The notes under the pieces were generated by a model. The model did no database searches and was not told where the DNA came from. It saw only the letters and a program-made list of their open reading frames with translations. A stretch of DNA of 64,000 nucleotides from a virus, in IMG/VR virus record IMGVR_UViG_3300047552_001147, positions 30,507 to 94,506 of that record. One strand, given 5' to 3'. The first letter of the stretch is position 1. Each line of letters opens with the position of its first letter. A program made the translations under genes and the position numbers. Below are positions 1-7,990 of the stretch, one piece after another.

Positions 1-1
1 G

Positions 2-397
2 TCGACGACGCCGATGGCTGTCAAGCGCATCAGCCCGTGGTGGGCACTGAAAGCTAATCACGCTGAGAACAGCAATCTCAAGATCTTCACGGAGTTTGAG
101 AACAACGGCTCTAGCGCCAGTGCTGGAACATATGACGCTCACCTTACAGCCGATCAGTGGACGCCTGGAGTTGTGTGCGATGGTAGTGGAACACTACTAG
201 GTGATGGCTACCAGTGGATCATGCCGGATGACGGTAGAATCCAGGCCGCCCCGTGGCGCACTGCGCTGCTAGAGTGGCCATATACTGGCACACCGATCAC
301 ATCAAGCATCGTACGAGACAACACCACCAACTCTTCTGATCCGCTGATAACGGATCAAGAAGCTTGGGTCGAGGACGTGTACAACTTCATAGTGTGA
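2..397 (+). CDS. C-terminal part of a virion-type protein (cut by left edge)
   Basis: The reading frame is open from the left edge, so this is probably the end of a longer gene. The first ATG is at 14 and would give 127 residues. The sequence is rich in Gly, Ser, Thr, Asn and Trp, as in beta-structured fibre or receptor-binding proteins, but I recognise no family. The TGA at 395-397 overlaps the next ATG (TGATG), so the two are probably translationally coupled. A perfect copy of the dispersed 21-bp palindrome lies inside the last codons (337-357), where it encodes Asp-Pro-Leu-Ile-Thr-Asp-Gln. Function is inferred only from context next to the portal block. Confidence 0.6.
   Translation, partial: STTPMAVKRISPWWALKANHAENSNLKIFTEFENNGSSASAGTYDAHLTADQWTPGVVCDGSGTLLGDGYQWIMPDDGRIQAAPWRTALLEWPYTGTPITSSIVRDNTTNSSDPLITDQEAWVEDVYNFIV
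337..357. repeat. Perfect 21-bp palindrome at the left edge
   Basis: TGATCCG, CTGATAA, CGGATCA, in the last codons of the first gene and 39 bases before ATG 397. The spacer resembles that of the copy at 31942 (CT-x-AT-x-A). Confidence 0.7.
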
Positions 398-1776
398 TGT
401 GGCTCTTACTGCTACTACAAACAATGCTAACACCCTGGGCACCTAACTACGAGTTCCACATACCGGCCAACTCAACGACGACTGGCCTGTCGTGGACACG
501 CGTGACGCCGACGCTGTACGATGATGTCGGTGGGTGGGCATTCACGTTTAAGACGGGTCAGCGTATTCGCGCCCGCCTATTTGACGACGTACTTGTTGGC
601 ACAGAGCCTAATGCGAAGCCGACAGCGTACACTGGTGATCTGACGATTGACACAACAGACGTTGGTAAGGATCACTACGAGCCGGACATCTGCTGGAACC
701 CAACCACCAGAAACATCGCGCTCGCGTGGAACAACCGCCTGGCGCTTCCTGGTGATGCAATGGACGTTCGCTTCAGAGTCATCAATGAGGCGGGCGTTGC
801 ACAAATGTCGCAAGACGCTCTCGCCACTAGAAAGAAGCTAACGTCCCAGTGGCGTCCTATCCTAGAACCGTACGAAGACTCGTGGATCATGAGCTTCACT
901 GGCAATGATAAGGACTCGGCGTTCTTCACAATGATCGACGCCTCAGCACCGTTTGCACTGACGTCTGATTACCCAGCGCAAGCAGTCGATATCAAGATGG
1001 CGCCGGTGATTGGTTCTCACCGACAAATCGATCAGCACGCTATCGCGCTACCTGATGGACGCATCCTGTGTGCGTGGAATCACTTTGAAGGTAAAGGCCG
1101 CGTCCGCTATCGGTTGTTCAACGCCGACTGCACGCCTACCGGTAACTATGTCGAGCTTCCTGCGCAGCTGACATACGGTAAAGATGAGCCGAGACTCGCC
1201 TACAGCAACGGCTTCATCTGGTTGGTGTATCACCACGAGGTTAAGGGTGGAGAGTATTACGGTCTAGACGTTTACGCTACTGTGCTTAGCTACAACAGCA
1301 CGAGCGGCGCGATTTCTGTAGTAAAAGATGAATTTGCTATTCACCCAATCGACCGTCCTGGGTTACAATTAAAACCAGAGATCACCATCGTAGGCAATAA
1401 GGTGATCATCGTATTTGAAGACTATCCAAGCGCTTACGTACCAACAGGATATGGCGCAACACCTTATCCCGTAATGGTTGTGTCAGGCGGGTACTCGCAG
1501 ATTTGCTACAGAATATTCTCGATTGGTGGTGGCGCAAGAACACGCGTACTCCGCCTAGACAATCAGAGCGTATCCAATCCTAGCGGCAGTGTTCCGTATG
1601 CCTTGCGTCCGGACATTGCAGCCAGCGAAGACGGTGCACAGGCTGTAGTGTGTTGGACGCAGACAAATCTAATTCAGACAGCAATCGGTTCTAGACCGAA
1701 TGACATTTACAGCATACAATCAGGCACGCCGACGCGGCTGTATGCTAGAGTACTCGACCTGACAGCCTTACCTTAA
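397..1776 (+). CDS. Virion protein with beta-propeller-like repeats
   Basis: I chose the ATG that overlaps the upstream stop (459 residues); an in-frame start 33 bases earlier is possible. The N-terminus is unusually hydrophobic (Trp followed by five Leu). The body has repeated blocks of the form Asp-x-Ile/Ala-x(5-8)-Asp-Gly-x(3-5)-Ala-Trp, for example DHYEPDICWN, DQHAIALPDGRILCAW, DEPRLAYSNGFIWLVY and LRPDIAASEDGAQAVVCW. These resemble sialidase/BNR-type propeller blades. Such folds occur in phage adhesins and tail proteins, so a receptor-binding or baseplate role is possible. No catalytic residues are claimed. Confidence 0.55.
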   Translation: MWLLLLLQTMLTPWAPNYEFHIPANSTTTGLSWTRVTPTLYDDVGGWAFTFKTGQRIRARLFDDVLVGTEPNAKPTAYTGDLTIDTTDVGKDHYEPDICWNPTTRNIALAWNNRLALPGDAMDVRFRVINEAGVAQMSQDALATRKKLTSQWRPILEPYEDSWIMSFTGNDKDSAFFTMIDASAPFALTSDYPAQAVDIKMAPVIGSHRQIDQHAIALPDGRILCAWNHFEGKGRVRYRLFNADCTPTGNYVELPAQLTYGKDEPRLAYSNGFIWLVYHHEVKGGEYYGLDVYATVLSYNSTSGAISVVKDEFAIHPIDRPGLQLKPEITIVGNKVIIVFEDYPSAYVPTGYGATPYPVMVVSGGYSQICYRIFSIGGGARTRVLRLDNQSVSNPSGSVPYALRPDIAASEDGAQAVVCWTQTNLIQTAIGSRPNDIYSIQSGTPTRLYARVLDLTALP

Positions 1777-1786
1777 GGAACACAAA

Positions 1787-2032
1787 ATGGCAAATGCAGT
1801 TCTGACAAGACACAGCAGCGGAGATCCCGCACTCGTCATCACACTCCCCGCCGGAGTTAACTTCGCAGAGCATACGCAGCACGCTGTAGAAGCTCTCCGC
1901 ATTCTGAACAATACACCGACTGCCCCGGCATCTTCGTTCTCGACACTAGAGATTGCAGAACAGATGCAGGAAGCTGTTCGCGAAGTAACGTGGCGCGCAG
2001 TTAACGATCATATCGACCTCAATGTTTTTTGA
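1787..2032 (+). CDS. Small protein of unknown function (81 aa)
   Basis: The ATG follows a good ribosome site (AAGGA, seven bases away) and lies just after the propeller-like gene. The sequence has a short beta-like N-terminus and a helical middle (about residues 27-75). It overlaps the next small gene by 11 bases in another frame. I do not recognise a family. Position between an adhesin-like gene and the portal suggests a minor virion or assembly protein. Confidence 0.55.
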   Translation: MANAVLTRHSSGDPALVITLPAGVNFAEHTQHAVEALRILNNTPTAPASSFSTLEIAEQMQEAVREVTWRAVNDHIDLNVF

Positions 2033-2201
2033 TGGTTTTATCAAAGAGCTAGTGAAGCTAGCGAAGAACGACAAGGCTCAGCGCATGCAAGCTGCGTTGA
2101 GCCGAGTTGATCGTATGTACAGTAATCGCTCAGCAGCCGACAAAGTAAAAATGAAGAAGCAACGTATCGCCAACATGTCTGGCTTCTTCCGCTTGCGCTA
2201 A
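2022..2201 (+). CDS. Small basic virion-type protein (59 aa)
   Basis: This short frame runs from ATG 2022 to TAA 2201 and is followed at once by the portal ribosome site. It is rich in Lys and Arg. Its N-terminus, MFFDGFIKELVKLAKNDK, closely matches that of the glycine-zipper protein at 40374 (MFESFYSGLVDELVKVAKK). It is therefore part of the family of structural-module proteins that share a Lys-x-Ala helix. The shared helix suggests a common targeting or processing signal; function is otherwise unknown. Confidence 0.6.
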   Translation: MFFDGFIKELVKLAKNDKAQRMQAALSRVDRMYSNRSAADKVKMKKQRIANMSGFFRLR

Positions 2202-2211
2202 AGGAACGTAG

Positions 2212-4176
2212 ATGGTACTGACCTCAGAGATGAATCGTCGAACCTCTGGTTCGATGAAGTCATTAAACACCTACCCGAGTCAATTCTTTGACATCAGCTC
2301 GCAGTACATGCCGCCGAGCGTCAAGGAAATGTTCCGGTGGTGTCTTTATCTGTACATGACGCACTCCGAGATCGCTCCGGTGATCAACAAGAAGTGCGCG
2401 TATGTCATTACTGACCTGATTTATGAGTCCGGCGATCCTGAGAAGGACAAGCCGAGTGATAAGGTTGTAGATACTTGGCGAGAGCTGCTGGAACGTATCC
2501 TCAAGATCAGTGAAGAAGAGTACAAGCTTCTCCTGGACTTTGAAGTCTACGGCAACGCCTTCTGCTCATTCTTCTTCCCATTCGAGCGTTACCTCAAGTG
2601 CCCGTCTTGTCAGAACGAGCATCTAGGCCGCGACGTTAAGTGGAAGTATGAGGCCCATGAGTTCCGTGGCGTGTGCGCAGACTGCAACGCGCAGACAGCC
2701 TTCATTCCGCGTGATAAGATTGTCAAGAACCGCCGCCGCATTCGGCTGATTCGCTGGTTCCCTCAGTACATTGACATTCAACATAACCCATTCACGGGCC
2801 AGGCTACGTACATCTACCGCATCCCAACATGGCTCAAGAAGCGTGTAGCGGATGTCACTCAGAATAAAGCACTGGTAGAAGAAACGCCGCTGACGTTCCT
2901 CACTGCTATCAAGCAGAAGAAGAACATTCAGTTCGATCCAGACAACTTCTATCACATGAAGAACCCCTCTGTATCTACAGAGGACGATTCGTTTGGTATT
3001 CCCCCGCTGCTATGCGTGTTCAAAGACGCTTGGCTGTTCCAGACATATCGTAGAGCGCAGGAGGCGATCGCAATTGATCACATCCTCCCGATGACTCTAC
3101 TAATCCCCACACCACCGTCTGGTAACGTCAGCCCCCACATGAGCACTAACCTTGCTGAGTGGGCGAGCCGCATGCAGGTTATGATCAGTAAGTGGCGCCG
3201 CGACCCGAACGCCATCTTCACTGTTCCATTCGCAGCCACAGTTGAGAACATTCGTGGCGATGCTAAGGCTCTCGGTGTGCAAGCTGAGATGGAGCAGATT
3301 CGACAGCAGATTTGTGGTGGTCTAGACGTGCCGCAGGAGTTCATCTACGGTGGACTTAACTGGAGCGGAAGCTCTATCTCGCTGCGCGTACTTGAGAACC
3401 TATTCCTCGCCCGCATTTCTCAGCTCGATAACTTCTTGCGCGACTTCGTTGTCCCGTCGATGCAGCGCTTCTGCAGCCTACCGAAGATCGTTGTTCGCCA
3501 CACCGACTTCAAGATGGCTGATGACGTGCAGCAGAAACAGCTGGCGATGAACCTGCGTCAAACGAACACGATCTCTGATCGTACTACTATTGAAGAACTC
3601 GGCTTCGACTACGAGCGCGAAATGAAGCGCCGTAAGGACGAAGAAGATGGTCGCGTTAACCAAATGAAGAAGCAGGCCCAGGCTCAAGCAGAGTCTCAAG
3701 GCCAGCAGATGATTATTCAGGCTAAGTACCAGGCTTTGGCCCAGATTGCTGGACAGAAGGCGGCGCAGGAAGCTGCGATGGCCGCTGCCAACAATAACCC
3801 AATGACTGAACAGATGCCACCCAATATGACAATGCCGGGACAAGGAGCTGAACAAGGTGGTAAGCCAGGTGGCGCAAAGCCGGCTGGTGGAAGCGCTCCC
3901 GCTAAGCAAAGTGGGTCCGGTAGTAGCGGATCAAAAGGCGCACCGCAATCACAACCTCAGGAGATCTCTCCTGTGATGATGGACTCGGTCGTCAATAATT
4001 TCTTGAAGGGTATCCCTGACGATCAGAAAGAGTCTGAGTTGATGGCCATGCGCAAGACTAACCCCTCGCTCGCGGTTCAGATTCAGAAGCGTATGAAGCT
4101 TATCGATAAGCAGTCGAAGGATACTAAGCCATTACCCGAACAAAAACCGCCCAGAAGAAAGAACAGCCCAGTATGA
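2212..4176 (+). CDS. Portal protein with an inserted zinc ribbon
   Basis: The 654-residue product has the layout of myovirus portal proteins. A helical N-terminal part is followed by a Cys4 zinc ribbon (CPSC and CADC, about residues 132-160). A long central part (WFPQYIDI, PSVSTEDDSFGIPPLL, AIDHILPM) ends with GGLDVPQEFIYGGLNWSGSSISLRV, typical of the portal stem and clip region. The tail is Gln/Ala/Gly/Pro/Ser-rich low complexity (about 490-600) and lysine-rich at the end. The protein would form the dodecameric DNA channel at one capsid vertex. The start has an AAAGGA site. A divergent copy of the 21-bp palindrome lies in the low-complexity tail at 3913-3933. The gene is about 19 kb from TerL and 30 kb from the protease, an unusual separation. 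Confidence 0.87.
   Translation: MVLTSEMNRRTSGSMKSLNTYPSQFFDISSQYMPPSVKEMFRWCLYLYMTHSEIAPVINKKCAYVITDLIYESGDPEKDKPSDKVVDTWRELLERILKISEEEYKLLLDFEVYGNAFCSFFFPFERYLKCPSCQNEHLGRDVKWKYEAHEFRGVCADCNAQTAFIPRDKIVKNRRRIRLIRWFPQYIDIQHNPFTGQATYIYRIPTWLKKRVADVTQNKALVEETPLTFLTAIKQKKNIQFDPDNFYHMKNPSVSTEDDSFGIPPLLCVFKDAWLFQTYRRAQEAIAIDHILPMTLLIPTPPSGNVSPHMSTNLAEWASRMQVMISKWRRDPNAIFTVPFAATVENIRGDAKALGVQAEMEQIRQQICGGLDVPQEFIYGGLNWSGSSISLRVLENLFLARISQLDNFLRDFVVPSMQRFCSLPKIVVRHTDFKMADDVQQKQLAMNLRQTNTISDRTTIEELGFDYEREMKRRKDEEDGRVNQMKKQAQAQAESQGQQMIIQAKYQALAQIAGQKAAQEAAMAAANNNPMTEQMPPNMTMPGQGAEQGGKPGGAKPAGGSAPAKQSGSGSSGSKGAPQSQPQEISPVMMDSVVNNFLKGIPDDQKESELMAMRKTNPSLAVQIQKRMKLIDKQSKDTKPLPEQKPPRRKNSPV
3913..3933. 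repeat. Divergent copy of the 21-bp palindrome
   Basis: GGGTCCG, seven bases, then CGGATCA. Two bases differ from the consensus arm TGATCCG. In RNA one of them would still pair as G-U. It lies in the low-complexity tail of the portal gene in a different reading frame from other copies. Confidence 0.4.
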
Positions 4177-4340
4177 GTCGCGACCCTGATGTATATGATG
4201 TGAAGCGCGAACTGGCGGTATTGAAGAATACGCTGGCAAACGTTAGATCCGATCTGATCGATATTGGCGACAGCATTAAGAAGAACAAAACAGAACCGCC
4301 TAAAGTTGCAGCTAAAAAGTCTGCGGTGAAGCGGAACTAA
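4173..4340 (+). CDS. Small charged protein (55 aa)
   Basis: The ATG overlaps the portal stop (ATGA), indicating coupling. The product is helical and ends in a Lys/Ala-rich basic tail. It is the last gene of the left-hand plus-strand block, and a strong hairpin follows 7 bases later. I recognise no family. A portal-associated chaperone or minor head protein is possible from position only. Confidence 0.55.
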   Translation: MSRDPDVYDVKRELAVLKNTLANVRSDLIDIGDSIKKNKTEPPKVAAKKSAVKRN

Positions 4341-4347
4341 AAAACAA

Positions 4348-4367
4348 GGGGGAGCGAAAGCTCCCCC
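4348..4367. terminator. Hairpin terminator between convergent genes
   Basis: A perfect 8-bp stem (GGGGGAGC / GCTCCCCC) is capped by a GAAA tetraloop. On the minus strand it is followed by TTGTTTTTT, so it best serves minus-strand transcripts from 4838. It also separates the plus-strand portal block from the minus-strand block. Confidence 0.85.
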
Positions 4368-4373
4368 GAGTTG

Positions 4374-4838
4374 TTAGTTGAGGACGGGCTCACTGCTGTG
4401 GGCCGGCCTGCTGATGCCGTTGTAGTATCCGGCGATCATTCCCGCGAACTTGTCACGCCGGCTTGACGTCTTCTCGTCCGCGATGCCGCCCGTGATGTAC
4501 TCAAGCGATATGCTGATCGCCAGCATCTTCTTGAGTTCCGAGAACAGCTCGACGAGATTGGCTTCAGCGAACAGTGCGATCTCCCTGCCGACCTCGATAG
4601 AGATCTCGTCCTTGAAGACCTTGGTGACGTCATCGGACATGCTGGGAAGCTCCGCCACGAGATCATTCACGGTCGCCAGCGGGCAGCCGATGTAGTCTTC
4701 CGGCTTCACCATCATGATCAGGAAGTGCGTGTGGCCGGGATTTTCGTCGCACTTCTTGTTGAAGTGAGCCATCACGGCTCCGGCCGTGTACACGATGAGA
4801 GCCGTCGCGTCGTTACGAATCTTCTGAGAAATGTTCAT
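4374..4838 (-). CDS. Hypothetical protein (154 aa)
   Basis: Starts at ATG 4838 with a GGAGACAT-type site. The product is mostly helical and mildly acidic, with hydrophobic stretches at about residues 12-22 and 105-118 that are too interrupted to call membrane helices. No family recognised. It is the only gene after its own copy of the GGCATAAGAC box and ends at the hairpin 4348-4367, so it may be a monocistronic early transcript. Confidence 0.6.
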   Translation of the reverse strand: MNISQKIRNDATALIVYTAGAVMAHFNKKCDENPGHTHFLIMMVKPEDYIGCPLATVNDLVAELPSMSDDVTKVFKDEISIEVGREIALFAEANLVELFSELKKMLAISISLEYITGGIADEKTSSRRDKFAGMIAGYYNGISRPAHSSEPVLN

Positions 4839-4864
4839 CTATGTCTCCTTGTAGATGTGAGAAA

Positions 4865-4895
4865 ACTCATGGAGCAGTATTCCTACTCCATGAGT
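4865..4895 (-). terminator. Intergenic hairpin, possible terminator or leader structure
   Basis: A perfect 10-bp inverted repeat (ACTCATGGAG / CTCCATGAGT) with an 11-base loop. On the minus strand it is followed by TTTC, a weak U-tract. It lies after the stop of the 4916-5434 gene and shares two bases with the adjacent early box. It could terminate the upstream operon or fold in the leader of the 4838 gene. Confidence 0.55.
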
Positions 4896-4903
4896 CTTAT
4901 GCC
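4894..4903 (-). promoter_or_regulatory. Early box GGCATAAGAC (copy A)
   Basis: The minus strand reads GGCATAAGAC preceded by TGAAGT. It lies 55 bases upstream of the 4838 start codon. The same ten-base word precedes the minus-strand blocks at 10069 and 31819, and a one-base variant precedes 63543. It resembles an extended -10 (TG-G-CATAAG), without a clear -35. Confidence 0.6.
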
Positions 4904-4915
4904 ACTTCAAGGGAG

Positions 4916-5434
4916 CTATTTTGCCTTCTTAGCTACGATCTTCTGGTAGTTTTCCCAGCCGACTTCCTTGGCTGTGAAGCAGTGCTTGATGACAGCCTCG
5001 AACATGGTCGCCGACGCGCGCTTGCCAGAAGCACGATCGATCCACTCAAGGAACTCTTCCGCAGCCACATTCTCGGCGCGGATCTTACCTTTCTTCTCTT
5101 CATCAGCCGTGAAGATCGGATCAGCATCCGGGTGACCTTCTAGCCACTCCAAACCCTTTGCGAACATGTTGCGGCAGGTCTGCTCATATGCTCCGCCGTA
5201 TCCTGAGATCTCGTCCATCTCTGGTGTGAAGACGTATTTGGTTCTGACCTGCTGGACATCAGGAATATCCACACTCAAGTCAGGACCATATACGTCATCA
5301 GCATCCATGACAATCTTCTTGACGCATGTCAAGCATGTCGGGATAGACTCTCCCTTCACTACAGCTGTGACACCATCAATACCTTCCACGAAAGACTTAC
5401 CGCAATCACAGACTTGGTTTCTTACTCCTGACAC
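4916..5434 (-). CDS. Hypothetical protein with N-terminal Cys cluster (172 aa)
   Basis: The N-terminus has CDCG and CLTC about 23 residues apart, a probable zinc-binding site. The rest is helical and charged, ending in a Lys/Ala-rich stretch. The start overlaps the end of the deoxyribosyltransferase-like gene. It is the last gene of the operon that begins at 10069. No family recognised. Confidence 0.55.
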   Translation of the reverse strand: MSGVRNQVCDCGKSFVEGIDGVTAVVKGESIPTCLTCVKKIVMDADDVYGPDLSVDIPDVQQVRTKYVFTPEMDEISGYGGAYEQTCRNMFAKGLEWLEGHPDADPIFTADEEKKGKIRAENVAAEEFLEWIDRASGKRASATMFEAVIKHCFTAKEVGWENYQKIVAKKAK

Positions 5435-5898
5435 TGTCTTCTTATCTCCTCGATTAGTTCTGCTAGTGAGTTAACCTGTCGGGCGCCGAAGAATTCAGCA
5501 GTGATGTCCACGTTGCCCTTCTTCCAGAATCCTTCTGGGCAACATAGTATAACACTGCTAGACTTGCGAGCGAGTGTAATGCCGAGCTCCATCATCGAGA
5601 TTGGCGATGTTGTGGCAGGATCGAAGTAGAACGCGACGATATCTGCTTGCTCTGCCAGGTGGGTAAGCTCCCAAGTGACCTGCTCTACGAATCGCTTATC
5701 TGTCCTATCCTGCCGCCAAGATGAGTCCCAATCCGGTCTTCTAGGATTGAAGATCATCAGGCCAGCAACATCAGCAAGAGCAGCAACTACTTTAGATTGC
5801 CACGGCTCTGCGTTGCCCATAGCAATGCTGCCAGCGAGGAATAGTGTCTTTTTGGCCTTCCACCACTCTGCGTAGTGCGGGGCAGTAACTTCTTTCAT
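5422..5898 (-). CDS. Nucleoside 2-deoxyribosyltransferase-like protein
   Basis: The 158-residue product has the hallmarks of the Nuc_deoxyri_tr2 type: LFLAGSI near the N-terminus, NPRRPDWDSSW in the middle, then QVTWE, the AD-I-x-FYF-P strand, and SPISMMELG with the family glutamate. Known family members exchange or hydrolyse the N-glycosidic bond of deoxynucleosides, and phage versions are usually assigned to nucleotide salvage. The fold is Rossmann-like. It overlaps its downstream neighbour by 13 bases and its upstream neighbour by 4, within the early cluster. Substrate is not predictable here. Confidence 0.75.
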   Translation of the reverse strand: MKEVTAPHYAEWWKAKKTLFLAGSIAMGNAEPWQSKVVAALADVAGLMIFNPRRPDWDSSWRQDRTDKRFVEQVTWELTHLAEQADIVAFYFDPATTSPISMMELGITLARKSSSVILCCPEGFWKKGNVDITAEFFGARQVNSLAELIEEIRRQCQE

Positions 5899-6203
5899 TT
5901 TACTCCTAAGAGGTTCTCAACATCTACCAACGCATATCGAAGATTCTGGTAATCTGCTTCACTTTGATTGAAGTCCTGATAGCGGAATTTATCACACATT
6001 TTCACTAGGATCTTGGTGCGGGCACGTAGTTCCCGCTCCTTGTCAAACTCTTCCCAACTGAGTGATGGACCGTATGATCCTGCGCGGCAAGAACATGGTC
6101 GTGTTTTAGGCGGGCCATATAACCCGACACCAATGACCTCTCCGTCCTCTCTAGGTAGTGTGACGATACCGGTGTTATCACACACTAGGCATTTGTGCCC
6201 CAT
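5895..6203 (-). CDS. Small zinc-finger protein (102 aa)
   Basis: An N-terminal CLVCDNTG and a later CSC about 30 residues on form a DnaJ-like Cys4 zinc site. The rest is helical and charged. ATG/stop overlap with the next gene indicates coupling. Function unknown; many genes in this block encode such mini zinc modules. Confidence 0.55.
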   Translation of the reverse strand: MGHKCLVCDNTGIVTLPREDGEVIGVGLYGPPKTRPCSCRAGSYGPSLSWEEFDKERELRARTKILVKMCDKFRYQDFNQSEADYQNLRYALVDVENLLGVK

Positions 6204-6204
6204 A

Positions 6205-6549
6205 TTATTCCTTGGTTAGTAGCCCGTTTAGTAGTTCATGTGCGCGAGCGGGATCACGCTCTTGAATCTCCCGCGCCCCTCGCTGCACAAACAAGTTCAT
6301 AGTATCAGTTCGTGCTGACTTGTCTACTAGCTTGATGATCGATATCGCTGCCAATATGGAAGCTGTATCTAGTTTTGGCAGCTCAAGCTTTTGAAGGATC
6401 TGATCTCCTAGGCTGAAGTTGCACTCAGCCCATGTAGAGTCTAGGGCGCCAAGCAGCTGATCCATCGCTGCGAATGGTCGGCCATCCGCGAACTTGCGGT
6501 AGATGTCCGCAACAATGTCCTCAGCTAACAGATCACTGTATTCGTTCAT
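6205..6549 (-). CDS. Hypothetical helical protein (114 aa)
   Basis: I chose the ATG at 6549 because it overlaps the stop of the upstream gene (ATGA). A longer frame to 6582 exists but would overlap that gene by 37 bases. The product looks all-helical. No family recognised. Confidence 0.5.
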   Translation of the reverse strand: MNEYSDLLAEDIVADIYRKFADGRPFAAMDQLLGALDSTWAECNFSLGDQILQKLELPKLDTASILAAISIIKLVDKSARTDTMNLFVQRGAREIQERDPARAHELLNGLLTKE

Positions 6550-6836
6550 AGTTGGAAGTCTTTCATTGCGTTCGCTATCCATGTTTCTTTATTTGGGTGG
6601 GTCTGTTTGAATAAGATGTGGTTGCCAATTGTGTGGGCAGCGGCTGCGTCCCAGCACTCCCGCAACATCCTGTTGACGGCCACCTGAACGGCGGCGCTTA
6701 TTTTACGCTCTTCCGGTGTCCGAGGATCGTGCTCTGCACAGTACAGTCTTCCATTGTACCGTATAGTGCCGGGATTCCTGCACTGGATGGAGGTGGCGCT
6801 GTAATCAAGCTTACAACAGAAATCGATTTTGTTCAT
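6546..6836 (-). CDS. Small Cys/His-rich protein (96 aa)
   Basis: Cys residues at about 7, 8, 19 and 33 plus His at 36 (CAEH) suggest a zinc site in the N-terminal half. The C-terminal half is helical. It abuts the upstream gene at the ATG/stop. Unknown function. Confidence 0.5.
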   Translation of the reverse strand: MNKIDFCCKLDYSATSIQCRNPGTIRYNGRLYCAEHDPRTPEERKISAAVQVAVNRMLRECWDAAAAHTIGNHILFKQTHPNKETWIANAMKDFQL

Positions 6837-7102
6837 TATACATCCTTTCCTTGTTCAAGGGCGCGGAGCTTGTCCTCCGCTGTATGCCACGCCCTGCTGA
6901 GGTAGTAAATATCTTGTCCCGTGTGGTCGACAGTCTCTATTGCTGCCTGCATAGCGCGTCTGGCCTTATGCGTCCTGATTGCTGCGTTGATGACCAGATC
7001 GGCCCTATCCAGATCCTCTGCCTCCTGCACGCTCAGGCTGGACAAGCGGCGATAGTAGGTGCGGGTCAATGCCACGGCTTCCTCAAACGTCATCGGCTTC
7101 AT
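6836..7102 (-). CDS. Small helical protein (88 aa)
   Basis: The ATG at 7102 overlaps the upstream stop (ATGA). The product is helical, and its end (AEDKLRALEQGKDV) closely matches the end of the next gene (LAKLRALERGEDA). The two share a C-terminal heptad-like tail and may be partial paralogues. Function unknown. Confidence 0.5.
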   Translation of the reverse strand: MKPMTFEEAVALTRTYYRRLSSLSVQEAEDLDRADLVINAAIRTHKARRAMQAAIETVDHTGQDIYYLSRAWHTAEDKLRALEQGKDV

Positions 7103-7431
7103 GCGTCCTCCCCGCGTTCGAGGGCGCGAAGCTTCGCCAGCGACTCGAAGCACGCCTCAACACGCAGCAACCGCTCAGGTCTGTCCCCGCCCTCGTAATC
7201 GTCGAGGTAGCACCGCGCCTCATGCGCCTCTACCGCCGCGTCAACGATGGCGCGGGCGCGTTCCTTTGCTCTGTATTTGCCCTCTCGTTTCTTCTTCATC
7301 AAGGCCTCAGCCTGCTCGCGCGATATACCAGCTGGCGTAACAATGAAAACGTGCATACAGTACTTAGGATTTCGGTCAATTTCCACAGCCGTGCGTAAGT
7401 CCATCGGCGGGTGCTTCGGTTTGTCAGCCAC
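7099..7431 (-). CDS. Small protein with C-terminal helical tail (110 aa)
   Basis: I chose GTG 7431, which overlaps the upstream stop (GTGGCTGA). ATG 7404 is an alternative giving a shorter product. The middle has a Lys/Arg-rich helix (EALMKKKREGKYRAKERAR) and the end resembles its downstream neighbour (LRALERGEDA). No family recognised. Confidence 0.45.
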   Translation of the reverse strand: MADKPKHPPMDLRTAVEIDRNPKYCMHVFIVTPAGISREQAEALMKKKREGKYRAKERARAIVDAAVEAHEARCYLDDYEGGDRPERLLRVEACFESLAKLRALERGEDA

Positions 7432-7732
7432 TGGAAGACTTCTTTCTAGCTGCCTGTGCCGCCAAGTGAAGCTCCTTGAGGTTCGCTCCGTGATTCGCGT
7501 CATCGCCAGTTCCCCAGCAACGGTCGCACTCTGCATCGGTCATTGCTGATCCACCAACGCCTCCGAAGTATGTTGCCGTGCTAGAGTACGCGCGCCTTCC
7601 TGTTCCGGTGCAGACGCGGCACGGGTATTCACCAATTCCGCGCAAGTCCCAGAAGCGGTTCCAGAACTCGGCCTCGGGGTGGCCCTTTCCGAGTAGTTCG
7701 TCGCGGGTCAACATTGCTTTGCTGTTTGTCAT
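7424..7732 (-). CDS. Small protein with two DnaJ-type zinc motifs (102 aa)
   Basis: It carries CRVCTGTG and CDRCWGTG about 35 residues apart, the CxxCxGxG signature of DnaJ-type zinc ribbons. Such phage proteins have no assigned role. ATG 7732 was chosen because it overlaps the stop of the tiny membrane gene (ATGA) and has a GGTGA site. Confidence 0.55.
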   Translation of the reverse strand: MTNSKAMLTRDELLGKGHPEAEFWNRFWDLRGIGEYPCRVCTGTGRRAYSSTATYFGGVGGSAMTDAECDRCWGTGDDANHGANLKELHLAAQAARKKSSSG

Positions 7733-7821
7733 ACGATCACCGTCCCAGTAAACAGTCCTAAGACTACGGCTAAAAGCATAATCGTCCACCAATCCAATTC
7801 AGGGTCCTGTCGTTCCTTCAT
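7729..7821 (-). CDS. Tiny membrane peptide (30 aa)
   Basis: The ATG at 7821 has a very strong ribosome site (GAGGAGGAAG, four bases upstream) embedded in the acidic end of the 7799-7990 gene. The peptide is a short charged head then a single hydrophobic segment, TIMLLAVVLGLFTGTVIV. Its TGA overlaps the next ATG. The fit on both sides supports a real gene. Membrane insertion is predicted; function is unknown. Confidence 0.5.
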   Translation of the reverse strand: MKERQDPELDWWTIMLLAVVLGLFTGTVIV

Positions 7822-7990
7822 CGTCTTCCTCCTCTTCTCTACCGTATAGCGACCATTGCGCTATCTTCCGCAGAGCGCCGGTTAGTTCTACACAACCCAT
7901 TCCGCACACCGGGCAATTATCAGCCGCTCTAAATCGCTCACAATCGAAGCACCACTTGTAGTGCTGGTACTTAGGACCAGTGCTTGTCAT
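7799..7990 (-). CDS. Mini zinc ribbon with acidic tail (63 aa)
   Basis: CFDC and CPVCGMGC form a Cys4 zinc ribbon. The C-terminus is a run of Glu and Asp. The DNA encoding the acidic run doubles as the ribosome site for the 30-residue membrane peptide. Unknown function. Confidence 0.5.
   Translation of the reverse strand: MTSTGPKYQHYKWCFDCERFRAADNCPVCGMGCVELTGALRKIAQWSLYGREEEEDDEGTTGP

Noticed and set aside
14-1776. One gene split by a frameshift between the first two frames
   Set aside because: The TGATG overlap is a normal coupling signal in this genome, and no shared domain spanning the join was recognised. Not excluded, only unsupported.
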